This document shows positions 53,486-64,000 of a DNA stretch of 64,000 nucleotides, one piece after another. The notes beneath the pieces were generated by a model. The model worked only from the letters and a program-made list of their open reading frames with translations. It ran no database searches and was not told the origin of the DNA. A program made the translations under genes and the position numbers. Positions within the stretch are counted from its first letter, which is position 1. Each line of letters starts with the position of its first letter. The DNA comes from Pezicula radicicola (taxonomy: Eukaryota > Ascomycota > Leotiomycetes > Helotiales > Dermateaceae): contig PDUO01000006.1 in NCBI GenBank assembly GCA_003008705.1, forward strand, positions 1,373,295 to 1,437,294, in the 5' to 3' direction.

Positions 53486-54724
53486 GTTTCATTTCGGTAT
53501 CAGTTTTAAAGCTTGTAGCAAAAAAAAAAATACAGAGCCTTTTTTTTTACAGTCACTATTATTTCATGATTCGCTCCACAAGATCGCAACTACAGATATA
53601 TCTACTTCTAATAAGCCATCTTGCCGTATCAACACAGCATTAATAGACCAATTGCGGACAAGAGGAAAACGTGTATCGACAATTCTGAACCTGCACAGGA
53701 GATCTGGAAAAAGAATGGTAGACTTAGGAACTGCAACCAGCTAATATATGTTATAAAAACTCAACAAGCTTGTTCTAGATCTCATTACTATTGTTAATAA
53801 CTCTCTTTATCTAGAATATAAACCCCTCTTCTCTAAAAACAATGACAACACCATTCCAAATAACAACAAACGTCGTATTCGTCGTAAAGACATGCTCTCT
53901 CTCCTCTCTCCTCTTCTCCTCTAGCTCCTACAACTGTTGGATAAAAAGGGTCAAGCGGCCGCGTCTTATTACTAGTATCCTTGTTACACAAACACCCTTC
54001 GACCTTTAGAATTCTCGATGTTTTGCTTGACGTTTCAGCATCTTTGCGTTTAGAGAGAGAAGTCCTGTTTCTAGAATTGCGAGATAAACAAGGTTAAGCG
54101 GCGACTTAGTATCAGTGTAGCCTGATATCAATGGTATTTGGCATTTTGGATTTTTAATGTTTTATTTTACATTTTTTGTAAAATTTTAAGGTAGAGGAGT
54201 GTAGATGGAATATTTTTTTCTTTTGAGCTTATTATCCTTTTTTGTTCCATTGGACTTAGATAAATCCCTTCTTCTTGTAAGATCTAGGCTTTGTATATAA
54301 CAAGCGAACTAGCAAGTAACCCTAATCCCATTGACAGTGCTATAGTAACATCCGAGAGCAGGAACTAAAGTACATAGAGCGGCCAGGGAATAGGGAACAA
54401 TAAGAGTTTTTAATACTTGATATACTTAGGTAATGAAGTTCTTAGAATTATACCTTACTTTACTAATATCTTTTACCTAAAGAATTGTTACTTTATGTCT
54501 TGTTACAATATTCTGTTTTTACCTTCCCTTTGTTTTCAGTTTTACTACAAGAACAAAGTTTTACTATTCAAAACTTTACTAAAGTAAAATCTTCTAAGTC
54601 TTTGTAAGGAAGAAGAGCGTCCCTTATTTCAGGGTATAAGCGTAATAGCGATCCTATCTCAATGCCCTAAGATGTGACTATTTGTCTTGCTAATTACGTT
54701 TGGTATCTTCTCAGCAAGTTTGCT

Positions 54725-54949
54725 TTATAAAGGAGTTACTGCTTCCCTAGGTAGGCTAGATTCTAATAGTCGAATTGTACTAGGATATATACAAGGCTCT
54801 AGTATAACCCCCAAGGCACTACTTATAATCCCTACGACGATACCTATAGGTCCTATCTTATGAGGAAAGTTCGCACTTGATAACCTCATTATATTATACA
54901 CAGGCACATAACTCCAACCACATGTTAAGGGGTACATAAGCAGCAGCAA
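54725..54949 (-). pseudogene. Possible MFS sugar-transporter fragment
   Basis: A 74-codon frame reads L-L-L-M-Y-P-L-T-C-G-W-S-Y-V-P-V and later V-V-G-I-I-S-S-A-L-G-V-I-L-E-P, resembling the order of segments in the second half of fungal sugar/maltose permeases. It has lost flanking context and sits in mutated AT-rich DNA. Similarity is judged by eye and may be accidental. Confidence 0.25.
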
Positions 54950-56891
54950 TCCTTAACTAAACATAGTATACCGAGGCCTTAGAGATATACACACTTTAAT
55001 GAATTGCAGCTCTAGGGTATTATACATTGACTTTTGTCTTTGTAGGTAGGAATTTTTTAGTATAGTTGTTGTCAACTTAGCTCTTGCTGTTACTACTTTA
55101 ATTTATGTATTTCTGGTAATACCATTTTCAAATATAAAGTAAACTTAATCTCTAAGTCCTTAGACATAACGAGTATCGAAGTTGCTCTACTTAGTTCTTT
55201 ATTACTAAAGTCACTTTGTGTTATTCTTTGGTAGCAAGCTTGATTTTACGGAATCACGAGATAATTATAAGATCATTTATCAATGGAATTGTAGAACAAC
55301 AAAAATATCTTTCCCCTTATAATTACTAAGATAACAATGTTATAGTTACTACCACAAACATACCAGCATTAGAAACCAAAGAAGAGAATCTTAAGGATTA
55401 AGTAAAAGAAAAACAAACAAAAAAACACCCTATATAGGAGTGTTTTAGCCTCTTCTTATACCTAGGTAGTCTTCCTTTCTAGTCCCTATCTACTATCCTC
55501 AGTCCCTTACATAACTCAACTCTAAAAATGTTACTTGTACTTATATTTAAATCACTTATACACATTCGTTGCTCTACTAAATATTACAGTCACCTAAATT
55601 TAACTAATTACATTAGAAAAGTAAAACACTTTAGCAAGGATATAAAACAAAAGTCACCCCCTCGATTATATATAATAAACTATAATCAAAGAACAAGAGT
55701 TGGAGAAATTTATAAGAAAGCCGGAGTAGCTCCAATGGCAACTATATTCCAGGCTTAAAGAAGTTCCTACGTTGTGCTAAGGATAATTTAATAGGAAGGA
55801 GATTCTAAAATAAAAAGAATAAAAAGATAATACTAACTATAGTTACAGGAAATACCTTCTACAACGCCCCTAATATCTGTGGAAATAAATTAATAGTATA
55901 TATATACACTAGAACCTAGAGTAGTACTACTTCTAAAACTATACAAACACAATACTACACACACTTCCTAGCTTGTTTTTAACTACAACAAGAAGTAGCA
56001 TGTCTACAAAGACAACATTAGACTTAAGTATAACATTACAACAACCATGAAAATCGGTCAGTGTCCTGGGCAATGAAATATAGGAAGTTAGGTTTCAAAA
56101 CATAGAATCAAAGTGACAGATATGAAAGCCTTATTAGATCCCAGATTGAAGAACAATTATTAGGATGTTGTAATATAAATTATAATATTAAGAGCTTTTT
56201 AACTTATTTTTTGTTATCTTACTTCTTGCTGTCATTTCGCAATTTTTTTATAGCTTATTTTCAACTCTTAATTCTTAAATCTTAAAACACAAGTAGATGC
56301 TGTATAATATATATCTTACTATTACTATCGATAATATATTTGAGTTGTTTGATTTCGTATATGAAGAATGTGTTATTACAGTTGAAGAACTTTCGAAGGG
56401 AAAAAAAGGTGTGATACGAGAATTTCTTTATGGAGTACAGTATAGATAGTAACAAGGTAAAGTGAAAATTATTAGTAAGGTAGTTGTAGTAAGGACTTTT
56501 AATAGAAAGAAGGATCTTGATGTAAAGTAGCCAATTATTCCATAAGCGAGTAGGAATGAAGCAATTAGTAAATTTTGAAATAAAGATATTCTGGCGACTG
56601 GAGGCCGTGGAATGATGAGAGAGAACTTAGGCCTGAACAACATGCGGTTTACTTTCACATTTATGCTACAATTGTTGAGTGTACGCATTTAAGTACTTTA
56701 GAAGAAAATATCAAAGGCAGAATGATGTTTTATTGTTTGGGGAATCAAGTGATCAATCTAAATGACAAGCAATAGAGCAGCAAGCCTTGAAATGCCCAAC
56801 CCAAACCCCATAAATGCAAACTCCCATCCCATCCCATCAATTCACAGCCTCAAGACCAACAACAAGCATGACCCCTCGTAACCACCCGAAT

Positions 56892-58704
56892 CTACTCCTC
56901 CTTGTAATACTCCTTAGTCCTCCCCAGTGCCTCCTCAAGACATTGATCAAGAACAGCCCCATCCCTCGGAACAAGCTTAACACTAAAATCCCTAGGAATA
57001 GCAACGAGTGCCGTCTTAAACTGATTATAATCAACGTAGTCAGTATTCGGAGGATGTTCTTTACTAGCTATGATTTTATAAGAGCAGATGATGCGAAGGA
57101 GTGCGGTGTAGAGGAGACGGGAGGCTATAAATTGGCCTGAGCAGGCTCGTGCTCCGGCTCCGAACGAAAGATGGCCTACGCCGAATGTGGAGGGCTTTTC
57201 TATGAAGGGTCCATCTGTGTTGGTGAAGGGTTCGAGCCAACGTTCTGGGTCGAAGTTCTTTGCGTCTGGTCCGAAGTGGTCGACGTCTTTTTGGCTTGGT
57301 TAGTGAATGAATTAGAAGGGGGTGATTGGGGGAACTTACCATGGTTTCCAGCTTGAGCATTGATTAGAATCATGGTCTTTGGAGGGATAATAGCCCCGTT
57401 CCAGTTCACTTCCGTAACCGTCTTTCTCGGCAATGACATGGAGGAAACAGTGTAGAAACGGCCTGCCTCCTTGATGATGGCGTTGAGGTATGGGATCTTC
57501 TCTTCTTGGTATGAGTTGATCCATGCATCTTGGATGTTGGGGTACATTCTCTTGATGTCTGCGTAAGCTCTGTCCTGCCAGATTTGACCTTCGGGTGTTG
57601 ACAAAGAGCCGATGCAAGAAGTCAAAGTGCCAGGAATGGTCTCGAAACCTCCAGATACAAGAGACAAACAGATAGACGATACTTCAACACCTGTAAGCTT
57701 TGTCTCTTCGTCCTTCAAGATCGCAGCAGAGATACAAGGCTGATCTGTTCCGGCCTTGATCATAGCGCGGACCTTGTCAAGAAGTTCATTTAAATAGGCG
57801 TCTCGACGATCCCTGAGTTCTCGAGATCGGGCGTTCTTCTCGTTGTTGGGCACGTAGCGTAGAATTGGGACGTAGTCTTGGTAATTCTCTGACGCGGATC
57901 GAAGGAGAGAAATAGCAGAGCCCACGTGTAGAATTTCGCGGAGCATAGTGTCGTAGACATCATCCATGCGAATACCGTAACAGAGCGTCAAGGTAGTGTT
58001 TAATGCGTATCTTTGGATATAAGGACGGACTGAGATCTCAAGAGCACCACCTTTGCTGTCCCGCTGAAGATCACGTACAATACAGTAGGATTCGAGATCA
58101 AACATGGGGAAGTAGCTGCGCATTGCAGGACGTCCTAAAGCGATTCCAGTTGCCTTGCGCTTGTTTTTGCACGAATCGTCCCATGGAGAGGAGCCAATGG
58201 TGAAACCTTGAGTGGAGGAAATGATGCCATGGAAGGTGTAGAGCTTTGGCCTGTCAATGAGAGCACTCTGGTGACCAACAAGCATTTTGCGGCAGTCATC
58301 GAAAGAGTTTACAACTACTGCTCGTTGGTTTCCAAGGCGTATTTGGAAAACTGAGTGCTTGTATCTGAGATTTGGTCAGACTATGTGTCTCGCCTCAGTG
58401 CTAAATTGATAAACTCACTGTCTCCACCATTTTTCACAACTTGTTGCGTGGTCTTCACCCAACTTCCACAAATGTCCCATAATAGGAACTGCTCCTGGGA
58501 TCTCGGGGAGACCTTTGATATGAGGAATATCCGTCGAATTTGCCCACTGCCAAAGTAAGCGACATGCAGGATTACTATTGTGACATTGGGACAAACCTTC
58601 CAAAGCAACACCAGTAAAGTCCCAGCAATCGCAAATGCAGCCCATGTAAGCTGCTCTCGTGGAACATTGGCCAAAGGGCCTATATCAAGTGGTGATGACG
58701 ACAT
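56892..58704 (-). CDS. Cytochrome P450, CYP504 (phenylacetate hydroxylase) type
   Basis: Four exons, 58597..58704, 58419..58546, 57340..58364 and 56892..57286, give 551 aa. An N-terminal membrane helix (LTWAAFAIAGTLLVLLW) is followed by the proline-rich P-E-I-P-G-A-V-P-I-M-G-H-L. The heme-binding loop is F-G-A-G-A-R-A-C-S-G with Cys about 469, and a K-helix E-x-x-R lies in I-I-K-E-A-G-R-F. Several stretches (S-S-T-Q-G-F-T-I-G-S-S-P-W-D-D-S-C-K-N-K-R-K, V-S-G-G-F-E-T-I-P-G-T-L, D-Y-V-D-Y-N-Q-F-K-T-A-L-V-A-I-P-R-D-F) are characteristic of the CYP504 family, which hydroxylates phenylacetate or 3-hydroxyphenylacetate towards homogentisate. It would sit in the ER membrane. It is divergent from the acyltransferase-like gene. 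Confidence 0.88.
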
Positions 58705-59154
58705 GGCGGGGGTAATGATCTTGGAAAGACTGCGACTGAGTATCCAAAGGCAACTCTTCGGATCTTCCAAGGCCTCAGACTTATATGTTTGAGAACAAAG
58801 AAGGCCTGTTGAAAAAAAAGGAAGTTATCGTGTCATTATTGAGGAATGCTTATCGTCGGCTGTCCGTTGTCCAAGGTGAGTTCGGCCCCAGAATTGCTGG
58901 CCAGCCTCGCATATCGGAATGCCCGACGAGGACAACCGCTTCGGCCGGCACGATGCGGGGTGGTCCAGTGACTTGGATGCTATTTCTAATGCCCATTCTT
59001 GAACGGACTCTGCGATTGCGGAGGGGCAGAGGGGTCGAGGGTTGTCATTATTGAACGATTTCTTATACTCGTACGAGATGAATGATTGAGAATGCGGAAT
59101 TGTATGAAGGAGCATCCGACATCAATACGGCTCTCATACAACCAGGAAGCAATC
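58705..59154. promoter_or_regulatory. Shared divergent promoter region, CYP504 / acyltransferase-like gene
   Basis: 450 bp lie between the two ATG codons. Both promoters must be here, but no defined operator was found. Co-expression is a reasonable but untested inference. Confidence 0.45.
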
Positions 59155-60358
59155 ATGACGCAGGAAAACAGCCCACGACTGATTAGTTGCAGAGGAAGCA
59201 ACTTCCATGAAGTACGTTCATAAACTTGCCTTCGTATGTTCTTCTAACAAGGCACAATAGATCGGTCTTTGTCATGGAATTGCGGCCAAAACACAGATCC
59301 ATTCCTGCATCGAGAATTACAAAGCCTTCTTCTTCTCAACAACCAACCTACATTGGGACGCCATCCGGAAAGTAGCTGAAGAGTATCTCCCTGCAATCGC
59401 TGAAAATGAGTACTCAAAGCACCTTATCGATGAAATGCGTGGCATTGCCGAGGGAGCAAGTGTGGAGTTCAATGATATCCTGGCTTTGAATGTGCGCAGT
59501 GAGATCGCTCTTGCTGTGGCACCAACAGCAGCGCCTGCCGATGGATGTTCTGCGTTCAGTTTGTTGAGTCAAGAAAAGGATCAAAAGACACGATGGCTAG
59601 CGCAGAATTGGGACTGGAAAGGAGATCAGCTGAAGAACATGGTTGTTCTAGATGTCTTAACACCAGAAGGGTGTAGCCTGTATACCGTGACGGAAGCCGG
59701 TATTGTTGGTAAGATTGGGTTCAACAAGTTCGGAGTCGGTGTCACCCTGAATGCTATTCGAGCAAAGGGTACGGACAAGACGAAATTGCCGATACACCTG
59801 CTCCTTCGGCTGGTACTCGAATCGGCTTCTGTGGACAAGGCTCTCGAGGTGGTGAAGTCAAGTGATGGGTGTGGTTCAAGTGCTCACATGCTTGTATGTG
59901 ACGAGAACTCGTCAGTTGGAGTAGAGGTATCACCTTTTGGATTTGGCCTGCTCAAACCAGGAGAGACGTCAATAGCAGCTACAGAAGCAAGCCGGAAACG
60001 AGAACTCATAACGCATACGAACCACTGGATCTCCAAGCCCGAGCCAAAGGGCTTTCAAGAGCTACCTTGGCTCTTAGATACAACTGCAAGAAATGAAAGA
60101 GTACACGAGCTTGTGAGCCGCTCGAAGGAGGCGGTGGTTGAGGAGGACTTGGTATCGGTGTTGAGAGACGAGCAACCCAACACTTCGAATGGATGCGGTG
60201 CTATCTCACGGCCTATAGATCCCAATGCAGTTGGGACTCCCTGGGAAGGAATGGTAACTGTACTTGGGATTGTCATGAACTTGACACAGCGTACTGGCTT
60301 GATTATTTTTGGAAGGCCGTCAGAAGGAGGGAATGAGGAATTGCGGTTGAGTCTGTAA
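59155..60358 (+). CDS. Isopenicillin-N acyltransferase-like (C45) Ntn hydrolase
   Basis: Two exons, 59155..59211 and 59261..60358 (intron 49 nt), give 384 aa. The family is acyl-CoA:6-aminopenicillanate acyltransferase. Visible landmarks are R-G-x-N-F-H-E-I-G near the N-terminus, E-M-R-G-I-A-E-G-A, L-N-V-R-S-E and the self-cleavage site D-G-C (Cys115, which becomes the N-terminal nucleophile), followed by Q-N-W-D-W. Later come G-x-N-K-F-G-V-G-V-T-L-N-A and H-T-N-H-W. Such enzymes swap or remove acyl groups on amides; in Penicillium the acyl donor is phenylacetyl-CoA. No beta-lactam synthase is nearby, so penicillin synthesis is not suggested. A C-terminal peroxisomal tripeptide is uncertain (it ends L-S-L). 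Confidence 0.88.
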
Positions 60359-60863
60359 GCGATTTGTAGAATTCATACCCTAATAAGATAGCTTTATATA
60401 TCGAAAGCAGTATTTGACTACATGACTACAGGTACCTAGATATCCAGTCTATTTATGAGTCTGTTGAAGACTTTGTCCCAAAAAGCAGTGAGATAACATA
60501 AAATAGGGGGCGGGGTATACACAGACCCCTGTGCTCGCTTAATTGAAGGCGTTAGTCCCAGATTACAAGCCATCGCCGATCAAGGAATCCCTTCCCTTCA
60601 CTATCCCCCGCCGGCAACCAATCACCGCCCCGCCATCGATAAGCATACTGCCAGAGCTGGTGTCGACCTTCGATTTTCTCTTGACAACTCAGAAATGCAA
60701 CAACAATCAGATCCAGGGTATATCTTCACGACGCCCTTGCCCCTCTTCCGAATTTACATCCAAAGCAAAACCTCATCCACAGTGACCCAGACTCTCACCC
60801 ACTACGGAAAGTCGTCTTGACTACCCCCACTGTTCAACACCAACTAGACATGCACTTCTAGGA
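60359..60863. other. Intergenic, promoter of the downstream regulator
   Basis: 505 bp separate the acyltransferase-like stop from the regulator's ATG. A plus-strand ORF inside (60543..60785) starts at a non-ATG codon and has no features. No operator was identified. Confidence 0.45.
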
Positions 60864-63287
60864 ATGTCCTACTCTCCGGATACAGCCTCGTCAGTACATG
60901 CTGGCCTCTCAAGTCAGGCTTGCGCAAGATGTAGGGGTAGAAAGAAGAAGTGTGACAGGACGTTGCCGTCGTGTAACGCCTGTGTGCAGTCCAATGTCGA
61001 GTGTAGCTTTCAAGATAATCCTGACAGCGAGGAGATGGGCCTGTTCCGGGTCTCGTGAGTTTTTTTTTTCAAACAAGAGTCTGGATTACACAAGTTTAAC
61101 ACTGTTGTAGGTATGTCAGAGACCTTGAACGACAAGTGCGCGAATTTAAGCAAAATGCTGCTAGTGTTACTGCAAACACCGAGTATAGTACGCTCTTCGA
61201 AGACTTCAATGGAAACATGACTCAACATTCAGGAAGTCCTGCAGGAGCAGTCAATGGAAACTCTCCAAATGATCCTCGTGATGTTCCTCAAACTCCGGCA
61301 AGAGAAAATATTACCCGACCTACAACTTCAAGCGGGAGAACTCCGATACAAGAAGTTCAAGGCTCTCTTGCTACAGAAGTCGAGCTTCTTTCTCTCAGAG
61401 CCACAGCAGACCAATACCTCGGCTCTTCGTCGGGAGTCTCGTTTGCAAGGCTTACTCAAGCTGTTTTGAAGAGATTAAAGCCTGATCGGTATCCCTTCAC
61501 TTTTGAGAATGCGCCTTCAGAACAACCATGGTCAGCAAATCCACAGGCACATCACATGCAATCGTCAGACTCGCCATGGAATTCGAATGACGAACCTACG
61601 CCTCATCCGCTAGAGTCAACACCTATGCCTCCACTACCACCTGAAGATGAAGCTCATCGCTTAGCAGAATATTACTGGTGTCATACGCACACCCTTTACC
61701 CTTTTATCCGCAAGAAGAAATTTATGGAGTCATTGAGAAGGATGTATGCAACTCCTGACGATCCGGTCATGCAATCAAGTGCATGGCAGTATACAATGTG
61801 GATGGTTTTTGCCATCAGTTCTACGACTTTGTCAGCAGTGATGATGACGGAGGAAACAGAATCAATACGTTATTGGAATAATGCAATGCTCTATTTTGAA
61901 GGAGTATTAGCGAGGGGTAATATGGCTGCTTTAAATGCACTTCTGTTACAGATTGCATACTCTTTTTTCAACCAAGTCGGACCAAGTAAGAGCAATCATG
62001 TGATTTTCGCGTCACTTGCACTAATATCAATTGTTAGATACGTGGTACCTGGTTGGAATGGCAGCAAGACTGGCTCTCGGTATGGGCCTTCACACAACCC
62101 CTACGAACGGAGCAATGGGTGGATTATCACCAGATGTACTAGAGCACAGGAAACGTTTATTTTTCTGTTTATATATGATGGACCGGTAAATTTTCATCTC
62201 ATCTTGTACATCAATCAATCATACTCACAAAGCTCTAGAATGGTTTCCATAGCTCTTGGCCGGCCCTTTGGAATCCGCGATGAGGATGTTGAAATTGAGG
62301 TGAGTACTTTCTGTTCGTCTCCCTACACAACTCAATTATTAAAAGCCCCCATAGCCTTTCGCAGATATAGATGATGATGATCTAATGGATGCTTCCTCCC
62401 TTCCACAACGTCATCTCGCCCTCTCGGCTATGGCCGTACCACTTCACATTCTCCAGCTCCGCAAAATCGCTGGCGAAATATTTCAGGAAGTGTATACCAA
62501 CAAAAACCGACACCTCTCGACCATTGAGCGTGACCGTATTGTAGCAACACTCCACGAAAAGCTCATCCACTGGCGCCGCAATATGCCTTTCCCATTGCCC
62601 GAATCTCAAGTCTTGAGAGTGCCACATTTAAGCACGACTTGGTTTGACTTGAACTATCATAATCACATCGTTCTATTATATAGACCAAGTCCCCTATTCC
62701 CAGTACTGAATCTGGAGAAGGTGACCCTCCTTGCAGGTGCAAGTGCCATGGCTATTCGACATGCTGTTACGATGCATCGTCAGCAGCGCTTCGCATTTAA
62801 TTGGCTCAACCTCTTCTCTATGTTTACATCTATGGTGGCACTCGTCTACTCGGTCACTGCCCAACCAGAAACTCTCTCCTCCTATCTGCAACGCTCCGAA
62901 GCTCTCTCCGACTTACGCCTCGCGGCTGACCTTTTACGTACGTTTGAGGGTAAATTCCCTGCAGCATGGAAGTGTCGCGAGATGCTAGAGGATGTAATAA
63001 GCAGACTAGACTCTTATCTACCAGTACAAAGTCGCTTGACGTTGGAGGGCCCGTTGTCTCCAATGCCACAACAAAGTGTTCACGGGGATGGTGCTCTTCG
63101 ACAAAGTGTGCCTCCAGAACACATTGGCGGAGCGCAGCCCGAGAGTACAAATATGTTTTCTCCAGGTATGGAGGGTAGTGCTACAGCTTATCCGTTGTTC
63201 CTAACAGGGAATGCTTCGTATGATGCTTTATTGGGATTGGTTCAGGGTTTCGAGTATGATCCTGCTTTGGAAGGCTTTGAGTTTTAA
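60864..63287 (+). CDS. Zn2Cys6 transcription factor with fungal-specific domain
   Basis: Five exons, 60864..61054, 61111..61985, 62038..62185, 62239..62299 and 62355..63287, give 735 aa. The zinc cluster is at residues 20-47 with C-x2-C-x6-C-x6-C-x2-C-x6-C spacing and an R-G-R-K-K-K basic patch. A helix Y-V-R-D-L-E-R-Q-V-R-E-F follows as a dimerisation segment. The fungal_trans block, recovered only after removing introns, reads W-Y-L-V-G-M-A-A-R-L-A-L-G-M-G-L-H, then H-R-K-R-L-F-F-C-L-Y-M-M-D-R-M-V-S-I-A-L-G-R-P-F. The acceptor at 62355 was chosen over the nearer AG because only it keeps the frame (E-P-F-A-D-I-D-D-D-D-L). It probably regulates the neighbouring P450 and acyltransferase-like genes; this is positional inference. 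Confidence 0.92.
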
Positions 63288-64000
63288 TGTTCCAATACAT
63301 TTTGACAGGAAATAGAAGGCATTATTTATGGAGTATGGATACATGGTCTGGTGTATGTGATGGAGCTTTGCAAAAATGGGTTGGGCATGGCATCGATTTT
63401 GCTCTAGGATTATTTGCATGGGGAGTTCTTGTACATGATACACGAATGGCATGATAGCAAGTTTGTCTCTTTGAACGAGTACAGTATGAGCTGACTTCCA
63501 CTGAAATCATACCACTGCAATTTCTACATACCACTCCACAAATAAACAAGTCTCCCTTCATCGGACTTTCCCTTTCCTCATCACCACAAGCGAGCTCCCC
63601 CTTTCCGAACACGTGACAAAATCACATATCGGACACCCCGAAAAGACCTTCAACCGTACCATTACTCACAGCTCGGATATGCCGCCCTCTAAATCTCTTT
63701 TCATACAAAGAATTCAGCATTTCGCACCTCCCGACCCAAGTCGGAGACTCCTTCATGTCGTTGAGACCCCACTCACGTGATGGAGGGGTAGTTGTAACTT
63801 CACTTCACTTCACTTCACTTTATCTCCTCTCAATTACTTCAGACACAGCTCCCAAAACCATCAGTCAACAACTTACAACCTCTAAAAAACTCTCCAAAAA
63901 CTCTCTCCTTGAAACTCCCACGTCCCAAACCACAAACAACAAATCCAACTCACAAACACTTCTTCCCAACTCCCTCTCAACCCCCACCTCAAACCCTCCC
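63288..64000. other. Intergenic, probable 5' region of a gene beyond the window
   Basis: No gene is complete here. Two CACGTGA hexamers (about 63611 and 63775) and a (CTTCA)n tract near 63800 precede about 170 bp of C/A-rich, G-poor sequence at the right edge. That composition is typical of a fungal 5' leader on the plus strand, so a gene may start just past 64000. Confidence 0.4.

Larger units (their letters stand above)
53190..56891. other. AT-rich transposon graveyard
   Basis: From about 53750 to 56750 the DNA is strongly AT-rich with stops in all frames, as expected after RIP. Near 53815 a TATAAA box is followed by a C/T-rich leader, and at about 54104..54120 the string GACTTAGTATCAGTGT resembles a G-to-A-mutated copia primer-binding site (TTGGTATCAGAGC). 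This suggests a dead Ty1/copia-type element, but no reverse transcriptase or integrase motif survives to confirm it. Confidence 0.45.

Noticed and set aside
1..64000. tRNA genes, rRNA and CRISPR arrays
   Set aside because: A scan for B-box-like GGTTCRANNCC with matching acceptor stems found none, no rRNA signature was seen, and no regularly spaced direct repeats of CRISPR type occur; the minisatellites have no spacers.

Overview
The window looks like nuclear DNA of a filamentous ascomycete (Pezizomycotina; a Leotiomycetes/Helotiales-type genome is my best guess, not proven). The evidence is short spliceosomal introns (mostly 48-80 nt, GT..CTAAC/CTGAC..AG), single-gene transcription units on both strands, three Zn2Cys6 regulators, an asco-laccase, a Neurospora-type metallothionein and AT-rich islands that look like RIP-decayed transposons. 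I find about 18 intact protein-coding genes plus one weak candidate, about 8 decayed genes or relics, and several repeat families. No tRNA, rRNA or CRISPR was recognised. Exon boundaries were read by eye and checked for frame consistency; no transcript data were available.

Left part (0-24 kb): a secreted laccase (-); a frameshifted NAD(P)-binding epimerase-like pseudogene; a gene-poor stretch with an AT-rich island; a large CorA-like membrane protein (+); a class III (LigB-type) ring-cleavage dioxygenase and an NmrA/isoflavone-reductase-like gene transcribed divergently, followed by a 49-bp relic of the dioxygenase; a 725-aa protein joining an acidic region, a GIY-YIG nuclease-like domain and four Cys4 zinc modules (-); a Lys/Ala-rich gene whose 1.1-kb first intron carries a minisatellite; and the 3' third of a purine-cytosine permease.

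Middle part (24-42.5 kb): a salicylate-hydroxylase-like FAD monooxygenase beside a Zn2Cys6 regulator; a 2EXR-type gene broken by a 34-bp repeat insertion; a second Zn2Cys6 regulator divergent from an M20 N-carbamoyl-amino-acid hydrolase; a GH3 beta-xylosidase; an intronless YdcF-like gene resembling bacterial proteins; and two housekeeping genes head to head, UBC6 (ER-anchored E2) and SAM50 (mitochondrial outer-membrane barrel assembly).

Right part (42.5-64 kb): a degenerate repeat field, two tiny metallothionein genes, a nonsense-mutated CorA-like pseudogene, a short-chain dehydrogenase, a 3.7-kb AT-rich transposon graveyard, and finally a CYP504-type P450 divergent from an isopenicillin-N-acyltransferase-like (C45) enzyme with a third Zn2Cys6 regulator downstream. 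That last trio is a candidate small aromatic-acid (phenylacetate) module. The 17-bp-class repeat TTGACTTGGGTAACTC recurs at three places and is the clearest non-gene signal.
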